Assembly (NCBI RefSeq): GCF_900111795.1
Contig: NZ_FOJQ01000002.1
Coordinates: 13,296-77,295, forward strand
Source: Anoxybacillus pushchinoensis
GTDB lineage: Bacteria > Bacillota > Bacilli > Bacillales > Anoxybacillaceae
Direction of reading: 5' to 3'
DNA: 64,000 bases
The notes beneath the pieces were generated by a model, which was not told the origin of the DNA, ran no database searches, and saw only the letters and a list, made by a program, of their open reading frames with translations. Made by a program: the position numbers and the translations under genes. This document shows, in pieces, positions 15,279 to 23,855 of this stretch. Within the stretch, counting starts at the first letter, position 1. Every line of letters starts with the position of its first letter.

Positions 15279-16322
15279 TCATTTTTCCATCATTTGTTGA
15301 TAGCCAGCTGCCTTTAACAATCGATTCATAATAGCGACCCCGATGCCTTCGTTCGGAAACGCCTCGCTATAAATGAAATGTACATGTGTTTCATCAAACG
15401 CTCGTAACGCGTCATAAAGCTGTTTTGCAACCGTTCGTAAATCGCTCCGTCGTCCGCACGCAATAACGACATCAGCTTCATACGTATCGCGCTGCTCTTC
15501 CGTCGTCAACACTCCTACAGTGAATCCACTCGCTCGTTTTTCATTCACAACTTGTTGTAAAAATGACGGTGAGCCGTACACAACAATGAGTGGAGCTTTC
15601 GGGGCGTAATGTGTATATTTCATCCCTGGAGATTTCGGCACAGCCTCTTTTTCCACAAGTGCGCGGTCGATATCCACAGCTCCGATCACCCGTTCAATTT
15701 CTTCTTTTGTCACACCGCCCGGCCTTAAAATGGTCGGGATGGCTGACGTGCAGTCTATAACCGTTGACTCAACTCCAACACCTGTCGCTCCCCCATCGAC
15801 AACAGCTGCAATCCGTCCATCTAAATCATCAAGCACATGTTTCGCCGTCGTCGGACTCGGCCTTCCTGAACGATTCGCACTCGGTGCAGCAATAGGCAAA
15901 CCGCTCGCTTGGATAAGGGCAAGCGCGATCGGATGGTTCGGCATGCGCACCGCAACCGTATTTAACCCTGCTGTTACGCGCGGAGAGACAGCATCTTTTT
16001 TCGGCAAAACGAGCGTGAGCGGACCCGGCCAAAAATGATCCATTAACGTATATGCGACAGACGGAATGTCACAAGCAACATCGTGCAGCTGTTCCTTCGT
16101 CGCAATGTGGACAATAAGTGGATTATCGCTCGGTCTCCCTTTCGCTACAAAAATGTTTTCCACAGCTGCTGTGGACATGGCGTTCGCTCCAAGACCATAT
16201 ACGGTTTCTGTCGGAAAAGCGACAAGCTCATCTCGCTTCACATACGAAGCGGCTTCTATAATCTGTGGATAAGTGCTTAAATCATCCACATTTTTATCCA
16301 CAAAAAATATGCGTGTCTTCAA
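15279..16322 (-). CDS. ywlC: Threonylcarbamoyl-AMP synthase (Sua5/YwlC type)
   Basis: The enzyme makes threonylcarbamoyl-adenylate from threonine, bicarbonate and ATP for the t6A37 modification of ANN-decoding tRNAs. The 347-residue protein has the YrdC core with the signature FPTETVYGLGANA near residue 40, KGRPSDNPLIVHI and SANRSGRPSPTTA, followed by a C-terminal Sua5 domain (about residues 210-345). It is the two-domain Sua5 form rather than short TsaC. The start is a TTG at 16322 after GAGGTG. Its first part contains several DnaA-box-like sites. Confidence 0.94.
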   Translation of the reverse strand: MKTRIFFVDKNVDDLSTYPQIIEAASYVKRDELVAFPTETVYGLGANAMSTAAVENIFVAKGRPSDNPLIVHIATKEQLHDVACDIPSVAYTLMDHFWPGPLTLVLPKKDAVSPRVTAGLNTVAVRMPNHPIALALIQASGLPIAAPSANRSGRPSPTTAKHVLDDLDGRIAAVVDGGATGVGVESTVIDCTSAIPTILRPGGVTKEEIERVIGAVDIDRALVEKEAVPKSPGMKYTHYAPKAPLIVVYGSPSFLQQVVNEKRASGFTVGVLTTEEQRDTYEADVVIACGRRSDLRTVAKQLYDALRAFDETHVHFIYSEAFPNEGIGVAIMNRLLKAAGYQQMMEK

Positions 16323-16634
16323 CGTTTTCACCTCATAAACATTCGAGTTGTTCGTTTTTTATCCTTGTTGGACAACCGTTTCTTCAATTGAGTATAAAAA
16401 ATTGTCACAACATACACAATAATTGTCCACAAATTGTGAATAAGTTTCTTCTTTTTGTTGATAAGTTTGTGGATATATTTATTGCATCAGCTTTTTCCAT
16501 ACTTCCGCAACGAAAAATTTCACTTCTACTTCCTGTTCATCGTCAACAACGCGCGGAGTTGCGTCCGTTTGTACAGCTTCTTCTTGTTGTTCATTTCGTT
16601 TTTCCACAGAACGAACCGCTTCACCTGTGGAAAA
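16156..16634. other. DnaA-box cluster across ywlC and spoIIR
   Basis: Two perfect TTATCCACA boxes (16264-16272, minus; 16294-16302, plus) lie among at least eight one-mismatch copies: 16156-16164, 16282-16290, 16423-16431, 16435-16443, 16456-16464, 16468-16476, 16600-16608 and 16626-16634. They fall inside the start of ywlC, the intergenic space and the end of spoIIR. B. subtilis is known to have a DnaA-binding cluster near ywlC, so conservation of a non-oriC DnaA-binding site is inferred. There is no dnaA gene or AT-rich unwinding element here. Confidence 0.75.
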
Positions 16635-17111
16635 GTCGAGAAAACAGAGCGGCGGAAATAAAACGCACCACCAATTCGCTCCTTCACCCTTGCCGAGTGT
16701 AATTAATACTGCATCATACTCCCCGGCAGGATACATGTACGATCCATATATTTTTGTCGGAAACGACACGCGTCCGAACGTTACTGTATACGATTGGTCG
16801 CTCTTCTTTTCGCGAACAATGCGCGCAACGGTTTGTTCAATTTCCGGTATATGTTCGGCAATTACTCGTTTTGCCTCTTCAAATGACGTTAAATCGCTCA
16901 CCCATGTTGTAATTTGATCGTTTACCGCATCGCGAACGGCACGTTTTAACGCTTGATCAGCTGGTGCATCGCTATTTGCTAAAATGCGTAGCCGCACCGC
17001 TTCATTTGGAATGACAACATCTCCTTGCCCTTCCGTTTGTTGTCCATATATCGTCACAATCGCACCAATCATCACCATTGTTATATATACCATCATAACG
17101 TATTTGTTCAT
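16479..17111 (-). CDS. spoIIR: Stage II sporulation protein R
   Basis: SpoIIR is made in the forespore, secreted to the intermembrane space and triggers SpoIIGA to process pro-sigma-E in the mother cell. The 210-residue protein begins with a signal/anchor segment (about residues 5-23), followed by the conserved IPNEAVRLRILANSDAPADQALKRAVRDAV. The C-terminal third is Glu/Gln-rich before KFFVAEVWKKLMQ. The start at 17111 has AAAGGGGAGG. A sigma-F-type promoter lies at 17137-17166, as expected for this gene. Neighbours ywlC and prmC match B. subtilis order. Confidence 0.95.
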   Translation of the reverse strand: MNKYVMMVYITMVMIGAIVTIYGQQTEGQGDVVIPNEAVRLRILANSDAPADQALKRAVRDAVNDQITTWVSDLTSFEEAKRVIAEHIPEIEQTVARIVREKKSDQSYTVTFGRVSFPTKIYGSYMYPAGEYDAVLITLGKGEGANWWCVLFPPLCFLDFSTGEAVRSVEKRNEQQEEAVQTDATPRVVDDEQEVEVKFFVAEVWKKLMQ

Positions 17112-17136
17112 CGTTTACCTCCCCTTTCTTGTTATG

Positions 17137-17166
17137 CATTGTAACCAGGGGAGAAGCGTTATAAAC
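17137..17166 (-). promoter_or_regulatory. Sigma-F-type promoter of spoIIR
   Basis: On the minus strand GTTTA (17162-17166) is separated by 15 bases from GGTTACAATG (17137-17146). The -10 region fits the GGNNANAHTR sigma-F consensus fully and the -35 has one mismatch to GYATA. Transcription would start near 17130, about 20 bases before the ATG. In B. subtilis spoIIR is a forespore sigma-F gene. Confidence 0.75.
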
Positions 17167-17183
17167 TATGAAAATAAAAAAAT

Positions 17184-17212
17184 ATAAAAAAACTTCCGAT
17201 GTTACTCGGAAG
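17184..17212 (-). terminator. Terminator of prfA-prmC
   Basis: A 7-bp perfect stem CTTCCGA/TCGGAAG (17193-17199 and 17206-17212), with the prmC stop in its loop, is followed by seven T on the minus strand. Confidence 0.9.
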
Positions 17213-18053
17213 CGAGATCAGCGATGACGATGCGCTCCTTGCCGTTTATATCACACATCACATCCACACGCGCAGAAGGAAATGCATGTTGCAACATCGC
17301 TTGAACAGCTCGACCTTGACCGTGACCGATTTCAAATGCAATAAGTGCTTGCGAGGTAACTACATGTGGCAATTGTTCCATCAAGCGACGATAAAACAAC
17401 AAGCCGTCTTCGCCACCGACAAGTGCACGGAGCGGTTCTTTTTGTACGACGGGCGATAGCGTCGAAATTTCGTGCGATGGAATGTATGGCGGATTGGAAA
17501 CGACGATATCGACCGTTATCCCTTTTTCGATGATCGGCTTAAGTAAGTCCCCTTCGAGCCAATGCACGTGAGCGCCAAGCTTTTCGGCATTTTGTTTAGC
17601 CACTTCGAGCGAGCGGACGGCAATATCAATGCCATACACTTGCCATGTTGGCCGCTCTAACGCCAACGTAATGGCAATCGCCCCGCTCCCTGTTCCGACG
17701 TCAACTAGGCGAAGGGGCTGCTCGGTCGTACGTGCAAGTACGTGGGCGACGAGCTCTTCCGTTTCTGGACGCGGAATGAGTACGTGTTCATTCACAATAA
17801 ACGTTCGTCCGTAAAACTGTTCATACCCGATTAAATATTGAATCGGTATATGTTCAAGCGCATGTTTTTTTACATCGGCGATAAATGTTTGCTTGCTCAT
17901 TTCATCAATTGGCTCACGCAACGAAGCAAATAATTGCGCGCGCGTCATGTGCAAATGGTGGCGCAACAACCATTCTGCAGCCGTTTCTTCTTTGCCGTGC
18001 TCTCGGAAAAAAGAAGAAGCCCATTGAAGGACTTCATATATTTTACTGCTCAT
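17202..18053 (-). CDS. prmC: Peptide chain release factor N5-glutamine methyltransferase
   Basis: PrmC methylates the glutamine of the GGQ motif of release factors using S-adenosylmethionine. The 283-residue protein has an N-terminal helical domain (1-85), the SAM-binding motif DVGTGSGAI (118-126) and the catalytic NPPY (187-190). Its ATG at 18053 overlaps the end of prfA by 11 bases, coupling the enzyme to one of its substrates. A terminator follows its stop. Confidence 0.96.
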   Translation of the reverse strand: MSSKIYEVLQWASSFFREHGKEETAAEWLLRHHLHMTRAQLFASLREPIDEMSKQTFIADVKKHALEHIPIQYLIGYEQFYGRTFIVNEHVLIPRPETEELVAHVLARTTEQPLRLVDVGTGSGAIAITLALERPTWQVYGIDIAVRSLEVAKQNAEKLGAHVHWLEGDLLKPIIEKGITVDIVVSNPPYIPSHEISTLSPVVQKEPLRALVGGEDGLLFYRRLMEQLPHVVTSQALIAFEIGHGQGRAVQAMLQHAFPSARVDVMCDINGKERIVIADLASE

Positions 18054-19119
18054 TGTTCGCTTGCTCCAATTTTTTCGATTGATCGTCTAAAATGAGCGCA
18101 TCAATAATTTCGTCTAGCTTTCCTTCTAACACTTGATCAAGCTTTTGAATCGTCAAGCCGATGCGATGATCGGTCACGCGGTTTTGCGGGAAGTTGTATG
18201 TGCGAATGCGCTCGGAGCGATCTCCTGTTCCAACGGCTTGTTTGCGCGTTTGATCATACTCCGCACGCGCTTCTTGTTGGTATTTATCGTAAATGCGCGC
18301 ACGCAATACTTTCATCGCTTTTTCTTTATTTTTAATTTGCGACTTTTCGTCTTGGCACGAGACGACAATTCCTGTTGGAATGTGCGTTAAACGAACCGCT
18401 GACATCGTCGTGTTGACGCTCTGTCCACCCGGGCCACTCGAAGCAAACGTATCGACACGAATGTCTTTTTCGTTAATTTCAATTTCGATTTCTTCCATCT
18501 CCGGCAAGCACGCTACCGTCGCTGTCGACGTATGGATACGTCCGCCTGACTCCGTCTCCGGTACGCGCTGGACGCGATGGGCACCGTTTTCGAACTTCAG
18601 CTTCGAATACGCTCCTTTTCCTTGAATCATAAAAATGATTTCTTTATAGCCGCCAAGTCCTGTCGGATGTGCTTCAATGACTTCTGTTTTCCATCCTTGC
18701 GACTCGGCATAACGCGTGTACATGCGGTATAAATCGCCTGCAAAAAGCGCTGCTTCCTCTCCACCTGCCGCTCCGCGAATTTCCATAATAACGTTTTTAT
18801 CATCGTTCGGATCTTTCGGAAGCAACAATACTTTTAGCTTTTCAACAAGCTGCTCTTCACGCTCTTCTAGTTCGCTAATTTCTTCTTTCACCATTTCGCG
18901 CATATCTGGATCGAGCTTTTCTTCAAGCATCGCTTTCGCATCCGCAAGCTGCTCACGCACCGCTTTATATTCACGATACGTTTGGACAGTCTCAGCTAAA
19001 TCGGATTGCTCTTTTGAGTAATCACGCAACTTTTTCGGATCATTTAACACATCTGGATCCATTAATAGTTCATTTAATTTTTCATAACGGGCTTCTACCG
19101 CTTGTAAACGGTCAAACAC
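18043..19119 (-). CDS. prfA: Peptide chain release factor 1
   Basis: RF1 recognises UAA and UAG stop codons. The 358-residue protein has a coiled N-terminal domain, the codon-recognition loop in domain 2 and the hydrolysis motif [16 protein letters not shown] start at 19119, after ATAGGGGTGAATATT, gives the family N-terminus [11 protein letters not shown]; the longer frame to 19149 is unlikely. prmC overlaps its end. Upstream of it the normal chromosomal neighbourhood is interrupted by the alcohol-oxidation block. Confidence 0.97.
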   Translation of the reverse strand: MFDRLQAVEARYEKLNELLMDPDVLNDPKKLRDYSKEQSDLAETVQTYREYKAVREQLADAKAMLEEKLDPDMREMVKEEISELEEREEQLVEKLKVLLLPKDPNDDKNVIMEIRGAAGGEEAALFAGDLYRMYTRYAESQGWKTEVIEAHPTGLGGYKEIIFMIQGKGAYSKLKFENGAHRVQRVPETESGGRIHTSTATVACLPEMEEIEIEINEKDIRVDTFASSGPGGQSVNTTMSAVRLTHIPTGIVVSCQDEKSQIKNKEKAMKVLRARIYDKYQQEARAEYDQTRKQAVGTGDRSERIRTYNFPQNRVTDHRIGLTIQKLDQVLEGKLDEIIDALILDDQSKKLEQANNEQ

Positions 19120-19199
19120 AATATTCACCCCTATCCATGTTCCATACACAGTCTAATTTATAATTGTACTACATTTTAATGAAATAAGAAAGTCCATTT

Positions 19200-19216
19200 A
19201 AAATTGTTACAATTTT
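19200..19216. promoter_or_regulatory. 17-bp palindrome, candidate activator site upstream of adhT
   Basis: AAAATTGTTACAATTTT is a perfect inverted repeat with one central base. It lies about 115-130 bases upstream of the predicted sigma-54 transcription start, where enhancer sites of NtrC-type activators usually sit. A second small palindrome, ACGAAATATCGT, follows at 19221-19232. It also lies within the upstream region of the divergent prfA gene, so its role is not settled. Confidence 0.5.
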
Positions 19217-19304
19217 GTGAACGAAATATCGTTTATTCGGGAAAAATGGACAAAAATTCGGCAATATATATTAATTTATGCCTATTTTCATAGTTAATTA
19301 AAGT

Positions 19305-19320
19305 TGGCATGATTTTTGCT
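19305..19320 (+). promoter_or_regulatory. Sigma-54 promoter of the adhT-aldehyde dehydrogenase operon
   Basis: TGGCAT (19305-19310) and TTGCT (19316-19320) match the -24/-12 consensus TGGCAC-N5-TTGCW with one mismatch. The invariant GG and GC are exactly 10 bases apart. Transcription would start near 19332, 35 bases before adhT. A sigma-54 activator gene lies 3 kb away in the same block. Confidence 0.88.
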
Positions 19321-19366
19321 TGAATAATATGCGAACGAAAAATTTTTTAAAAGGGGAGCTGGAGAA

Positions 19367-20377
19367 ATGAAAGCTGCAGTCGTTCACGGGTTCAAACAAA
19401 AGCTAAGCATCGAAGAGGTAGAAAAACCAAAGTTAGGGTACGGTGAGGTACTTGTCAAAATCGAGGCTTGCGGAGTATGCCACACCGATTTACATGCGGC
19501 TCATGGGGACTGGCCAATTAAACCTAAACTCCCTCTCATCCCCGGTCATGAAGGAGTTGGAGTCGTTGTCGAAATAGGAGAGGGAGTCAAAACGATAAAA
19601 ATTGGTGATCGGGTTGGTGTTCCATGGCTATATTCAGCGTGTGGGGAGTGTGAATATTGCCTAAGTGGACAAGAAACACTTTGTCCACACCAATTAAATG
19701 GCGGCTACTCAGTAGACGGTGGATATGCGGAATATTGCAAGGCCCCAGCAAACTATGTAGCAAGAATACCTGAAAATCTAGATCCGGTAGAAGTCGCACC
19801 TATTCTTTGCGCTGGGGTGACCACATATAAAGCTTTAAAAGTATCGAATGCCAAACCAGGTGACTGGGTTGCCATTTACGGGATTGGTGGGTTAGGCCAT
19901 ATCGCTTTACAATATGCTAAAGCCATGGGGTTCAATGTTGTTGCTGTAGACATTAGCGATGAAAAAATAGAACTCGCAACAAAATTAGGAGCAGATATTG
20001 CTGTTAACGGACTAAAAGAGGATCCGGTAACGGCAATCCGTGAAAAAGTGGGCGGGGTTCAGGCTGCTATTAGTGTTGCTGTGACAAAAAAAGCTTTTGA
20101 ACAAGCTTATCAGTCTGTTAAGCGTGGGGGGTGCCTTGTTGTTGTGGGCTTACCTAACGATGAATTACCAATACCGATTTTTGATACTGTCTTAAATGGT
20201 ATTACAGTAAAAGGATCGATCGTAGGAACAAGAAAAGACATGCAGGAAGCATTAGATTTTGCGGCTCGAGGGAAAGTTCGTCCAATCGTGGAAGCGGTTC
20301 CGTTAGATAAGGTCAATGAAGTATTCGAGAGAATGGAGAAGGGACAGATCAACGGACGTGTTGTTTTAACTTTGTAA
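19367..20377 (+). CDS. adhT: Zinc-dependent NAD alcohol dehydrogenase (AdhT/ADH-HT type)
   Basis: A cytoplasmic medium-chain alcohol dehydrogenase that oxidises primary alcohols such as ethanol to aldehydes. The 336-residue protein has catalytic-zinc ligands Cys38, His61 and Cys148, structural-zinc cysteines 92, 95, 98 and 106, the Rossmann motif GIGGLG (172-177) and Asp195, which points to NAD rather than NADP. It resembles the remembered thermophilic ADH-HT of Geobacillus stearothermophilus closely. The ribosome binding site is AAGGGGAG. It is first in a sigma-54 operon. Its codon use looks more AT-rich than the flanking prfA. Confidence 0.95.
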   Translation: MKAAVVHGFKQKLSIEEVEKPKLGYGEVLVKIEACGVCHTDLHAAHGDWPIKPKLPLIPGHEGVGVVVEIGEGVKTIKIGDRVGVPWLYSACGECEYCLSGQETLCPHQLNGGYSVDGGYAEYCKAPANYVARIPENLDPVEVAPILCAGVTTYKALKVSNAKPGDWVAIYGIGGLGHIALQYAKAMGFNVVAVDISDEKIELATKLGADIAVNGLKEDPVTAIREKVGGVQAAISVAVTKKAFEQAYQSVKRGGCLVVVGLPNDELPIPIFDTVLNGITVKGSIVGTRKDMQEALDFAARGKVRPIVEAVPLDKVNEVFERMEKGQINGRVVLTL

Positions 20378-20439
20378 AAATCATAAGGGAACGGGGACAC
20401 CATCCCCCAATCTAAAAGTTTAAAAGGGGAGGAATTTAC

Positions 20440-21960
20440 ATGATTTACGCCCAACCGGGACAACCTGGTTCACTCATTACATTCAAAAAGAGATATGAAA
20501 ATTTCATCGGTGGGGAATGGATCCCGCCAATAGATGGGGAATATTTTGAAAACATTTCACCTGTTACTGGACAAGTATATTGCGAGGTCCCTCGTTCAAA
20601 AGCTGCTGATATTGAATTAGCACTCGACGCAGCTCATGCAGCGAAAGAAGCATGGGGACGTACATCTGTTGCTGAACGGGCGCGTCTGCTCAACAAAATC
20701 GCAGACCGAATGGAAGAAAACTTAGACATGCTTGCCGTGGCGGAAACATGGGAAAATGGAAAGCCGATTCGTGAAACACGTGCGGCTGACATTCCTCTAG
20801 CTATTGATCATTTCCGCTATTTTGCCGGCTGCATTCGCGCTGAGGAAGGCACGTTGGCAGAGATTGACGCGGATACCGTCGCTTATCATTTTAAAGAGCC
20901 GCTCGGCGTTGTCGGACAAATTATTCCATGGAATTTCCCAATTTTAATGGCGGCTTGGAAACTCGCACCTGCTTTAGCTGCTGGCAACTGCGTTGTACTA
21001 AAGCCAGCTGAACAAACACCGACATCGATTCTCGTGCTGATCGAACTCATTCAAGATTTACTACCAAAAGGCATTGTGAATGTCGTCAATGGATTTGGTC
21101 TTGAAGCTGGCAAACCGCTCGCTTCTAACCCACGTATCGCAAAAGTTGCCTTTACCGGCGAAACGACGACGGGACGTCTCATTATGCAATACGCATCTCA
21201 AAACTTAATTCCGGTCACACTTGAACTTGGGGGAAAATCACCAAACATTTTCTTCGCCGATGTCGCTGCGAAAGATGACGAATTTTTTGATAAAGCGCTT
21301 GAAGGATTTACAATGTTCGCTCTAAACCAAGGGGAAGTTTGTACATGCCCTTCGCGTGCATTAATCGAAGAATCCATTTACGATGTATTTATGGAACGAG
21401 CATTAGAGCGAGTCAAACAAATTAAACAAGGCAACCCGCTCGATACGAGCACAATGATCGGTGCTCAAGCCTCGTCCGAACAGCTAGAAAAAATTTTGTC
21501 ATACATTGATATCGGTAAACAAGAAGGAGCTGAACTTCTCATCGGTGGCGAACGCAACATGTTAGAAGGGGATTTACAAGGTGGTTATTATATGAAGCCA
21601 ACCGTCTTTAAGGGACATAATCGGATGCGTATTTTCCAAGAAGAAATTTTCGGTCCCGTTGTTTCCGTCACAACGTTTAAGGATCAAGATGAAGCGTTAT
21701 CGATTGCCAATGATACATTATACGGACTTGGTGCCGGAATATGGACGCGCGATATAAATACCGCATACCGATTTGGTCGCGGCATTCAAGCTGGACGCGT
21801 TTGGACGAATTGTTATCACACTTATCCGGCTCATGCAGCGTTTGGTGGATATAAAATGTCAGGAATCGGTCGTGAAACGCACAAAATGATGCTCGAACAT
21901 TATCAACAAACGAAAAACTTACTTGTTAGCTATTCGCCGAAAAAACTTGGATTTTTCTAA
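20440..21960 (+). CDS. Aldehyde dehydrogenase (acetaldehyde-oxidising AcoD/AldB type)
   Basis: An NAD(P)-dependent dehydrogenase converting aldehyde to the acid, and so the second step after AdhT. The 506-residue protein has the cofactor-binding PWNFP, the FTGETTTG loop, the general-base Glu262 in LELGGKSPN and the catalytic Cys301 in [12 protein letters not shown] second cysteine two residues on (Cys303) is, from memory, common in this exospore/AcoD subgroup. The start follows GGGGAGG. It lies 62 bases after adhT and before the DUF779 gene, the usual partner of this subgroup. Confidence 0.93.
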   Translation: MIYAQPGQPGSLITFKKRYENFIGGEWIPPIDGEYFENISPVTGQVYCEVPRSKAADIELALDAAHAAKEAWGRTSVAERARLLNKIADRMEENLDMLAVAETWENGKPIRETRAADIPLAIDHFRYFAGCIRAEEGTLAEIDADTVAYHFKEPLGVVGQIIPWNFPILMAAWKLAPALAAGNCVVLKPAEQTPTSILVLIELIQDLLPKGIVNVVNGFGLEAGKPLASNPRIAKVAFTGETTTGRLIMQYASQNLIPVTLELGGKSPNIFFADVAAKDDEFFDKALEGFTMFALNQGEVCTCPSRALIEESIYDVFMERALERVKQIKQGNPLDTSTMIGAQASSEQLEKILSYIDIGKQEGAELLIGGERNMLEGDLQGGYYMKPTVFKGHNRMRIFQEEIFGPVVSVTTFKDQDEALSIANDTLYGLGAGIWTRDINTAYRFGRGIQAGRVWTNCYHTYPAHAAFGGYKMSGIGRETHKMMLEHYQQTKNLLVSYSPKKLGFF

Positions 21961-21967
21961 TCGTTCA

Positions 21968-21996
21968 GGCAGCGTCTCAAAAGCGCTGCCTTTTTT
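21968..21996 (+). terminator. Terminator-like hairpin between the aldehyde dehydrogenase and DUF779 genes
   Basis: GGCAGCG (21968-21974) and CGCTGCC (21984-21990) form a 7-bp stem with a nine-base loop followed by TTTTTT. The DUF779 ribosome binding site begins four bases later, so this is either partial termination reducing DUF779 expression or an mRNA 3' end with read-through. Confidence 0.75.
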
Positions 21997-22014
21997 GAAA
22001 GGAGCTGATTGTGC

Positions 22015-22344
22015 ATGCAACCGAAAGTAGTAGCGACCGAAGCTGCGCTACAACTTATCGAAAAATTAAAAGAAACATACGGTCCGCTTATGTTTCATCA
22101 ATCTGGTGGTTGTTGTGATGGAAGCTCACCGATGTGTTATCCACAAGGGGAGTTTATCATCGGGGACTCAGACGTATTGCTTGGCGAAATCGGAGGATGC
22201 CCATTTTATATGCATGCTGCTCAATACGAATATTGGAAACATACGCAACTAATTATTGATGTTGTACCTGGCCGCGGTGGCATGTTTTCACTTGAAGGGC
22301 GCGAAGGAGTACGTTTTTTAACAAGGTCGAGGAGACTTAATTAG
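22015..22344 (+). CDS. DUF779 family protein
   Basis: A 109-residue cytoplasmic protein of unknown function. It has a cysteine-rich motif SGGCCDGSSPMC (about residues 32-43), a central ILxxC-type strand with GGCPFY (Cys near 64) and the C-terminal GRGGMFSLEGREGVRFL. DUF779 genes are often found beside aldehyde dehydrogenases of this subgroup, as here. A role in protecting or metallating the dehydrogenase, or in handling its product, is conceivable but unproven. The ATG at 22015 follows AAAGGAG; an in-frame TTG two codons earlier is too close to that site. Confidence 0.85.
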   Translation: MQPKVVATEAALQLIEKLKETYGPLMFHQSGGCCDGSSPMCYPQGEFIIGDSDVLLGEIGGCPFYMHAAQYEYWKHTQLIIDVVPGRGGMFSLEGREGVRFLTRSRRLN

Positions 22345-22386
22345 GAACACACTCTTTTGTGACGTTGTTATGCTTATTGTACAGAG

Positions 22387-22438
22387 GGGATCAGATCAAA
22401 AGTGATCTACAACTTTGAATCTGATCCCTTTTCTTTTA
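22387..22438 (+). terminator. Terminator of the adhT operon
   Basis: GGGATCAGAT (22387-22396) pairs perfectly with 22419-22428, with an inner AAGT/ACTT pairing, and is followed by TTTTCTTTTA. It overlaps the 3' end of the convergent response regulator gene but has no T-run on that strand. Confidence 0.85.
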
Positions 22439-23855
22439 GTAAGTACCTTAACTTTCGGACTGTAATATTTAAGCGCTCCGCTGCTTCTTTTCTGTTCCCA
22501 ATAGTTTCTTTTAGCGTCTTCATAATAAACGAACGACTCATCTCTACCTCCATCTCCCTGACTAAAGAAAGCACATATTCAAGATCCACTTTTTCATTGC
22601 TTCTCCACATGGACAAAACGTGGGTTACCCATTGTTGCAAATATACCTCGAAGTCTAATTCCTTTTTCTTGTCTTGCTCATCATCCGCTCGCTTCAAAGG
22701 TAGTGAAACCTTTAATTTTTCAGGTAAATATGAAGGAGTAATAACAGCTGTTTCTCCTTCTGCTAATGTTACTGCTCGTTTGACGACATTAAATAACTCT
22801 CTTACATTTCCGGGCCAATAATATTGTCTCATACAAGCAATACTATCCTCAGAAAATGTCATAGAAATATTTAACTTTTTCAAAAAGTACTCAACGAGAA
22901 GCGGCAAATCTTCCAGACGTTCACGAAGTGGTGGGATAGTCAACTTCACAACATCAAGGCGATAGAGCAAATCTTCCCGAAAGTTTCTTTCCTCCACCGC
23001 CTTAGCAAGATTTACATGAGTTGCGGCAATAATACGTGCATTTGTTTTCCGAACTGTTTCACCACCGACTCGCATATATTCCCCCGTCTCTAATACCCTC
23101 AACAACTTTACTTGTGTAGCAAGCGAAGCTTCACCGATTTCATCTAAGAACAACGTACCACGGTTAGCAATTTCGAAAATTCCCTTTTTTTCTTTTACTG
23201 CTCCCGTAAATGCTCCCTTTTCGTAGCCAAACAGTTCACTTTCCAATAATGTTTCTGAAACCGCACCACAATTAACCCCAACAAAAGGATGATCATATCG
23301 CATACTAGCACTATGGATAAAATGAGCAAGAACTTCTTTTCCTGTACCTGTTTCTCCTTCGATAAGTACATTTACATTTTTCTTTGCGATTTTATATGCA
23401 AACCTTAATAAATCATTCATCTCTTTATTCGTTCCAACGATAAACCCAAGCGTTTCAGCTAACTTATACATATCATTTTGTGTCGAAGGAACACCGCTAT
23501 ACAACAAACCATCAATTAGTTGTTCCAGTTGATCAATATCGTCAAATGGTTTTTCCACATAGTCACTTGCCCCGTATTTGATTGCTTCCACCGCTGTTTT
23601 TACAGTACTATAGCCCGTCATCACCACAACTTTGCAAAAAGGAAGTGAAACCTTCAGTTGCTTTAACAAATCTAGCCCATTTGTATCCGGCAACTTCACA
23701 TCAATTAATGCCAAATCAAAGTGATGCTGTCTAATAAGTTCGGAAAAGTCTTTTCCACTAAATCCAATCTTTACACTATAGCCTTTTCCCTCCAAAAAAT
23801 GACTAAAAAATGTACCTACCTCACGCTCATCATCAATGACTAAAATACTTTTCAT
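22407..23855 (-). CDS. NtrC-family sigma-54-dependent response regulator
   Basis: The 482-residue protein has three parts. A receiver domain (1-115) carries Asp8, Asp9, the phosphoacceptor Asp52 and Lys102. An AAA+ sigma-54 activation domain follows with Walker A GETGTGKE (167-174), the sigma-54-contacting GAFTGA (214-219) and Walker B LFLDEI (235-240). A C-terminal helix-turn-helix (about 440-475, NRKEAAERLNITVRKLRYLL) completes it. Intact GAFTGA means it should activate sigma-54 promoters, and one lies before adhT. Its ATG overlaps the kinase stop by four bases. Confidence 0.94.
   Translation of the reverse strand: MKSILVIDDEREVGTFFSHFLEGKGYSVKIGFSGKDFSELIRQHHFDLALIDVKLPDTNGLDLLKQLKVSLPFCKVVVMTGYSTVKTAVEAIKYGASDYVEKPFDDIDQLEQLIDGLLYSGVPSTQNDMYKLAETLGFIVGTNKEMNDLLRFAYKIAKKNVNVLIEGETGTGKEVLAHFIHSASMRYDHPFVGVNCGAVSETLLESELFGYEKGAFTGAVKEKKGIFEIANRGTLFLDEIGEASLATQVKLLRVLETGEYMRVGGETVRKTNARIIAATHVNLAKAVEERNFREDLLYRLDVVKLTIPPLRERLEDLPLLVEYFLKKLNISMTFSEDSIACMRQYYWPGNVRELFNVVKRAVTLAEGETAVITPSYLPEKLKVSLPLKRADDEQDKKKELDFEVYLQQWVTHVLSMWRSNEKVDLEYVLSLVREMEVEMSRSFIMKTLKETIGNRKEAAERLNITVRKLRYLLKEKGSDSKL

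Noticed and set aside
16264-16476. Possible chromosome replication origin
   Set aside because: The DnaA boxes are real, but there is no dnaA/dnaN, no AT-rich unwinding element typical of oriC, and the genes on both sides are ordinary ywl genes.
21961-22014. Insertion-sequence scar at the aldehyde dehydrogenase end
   Set aside because: The inverted repeat is followed by a T-run and fits a rho-independent hairpin; no transposase remnant or target duplication is visible.
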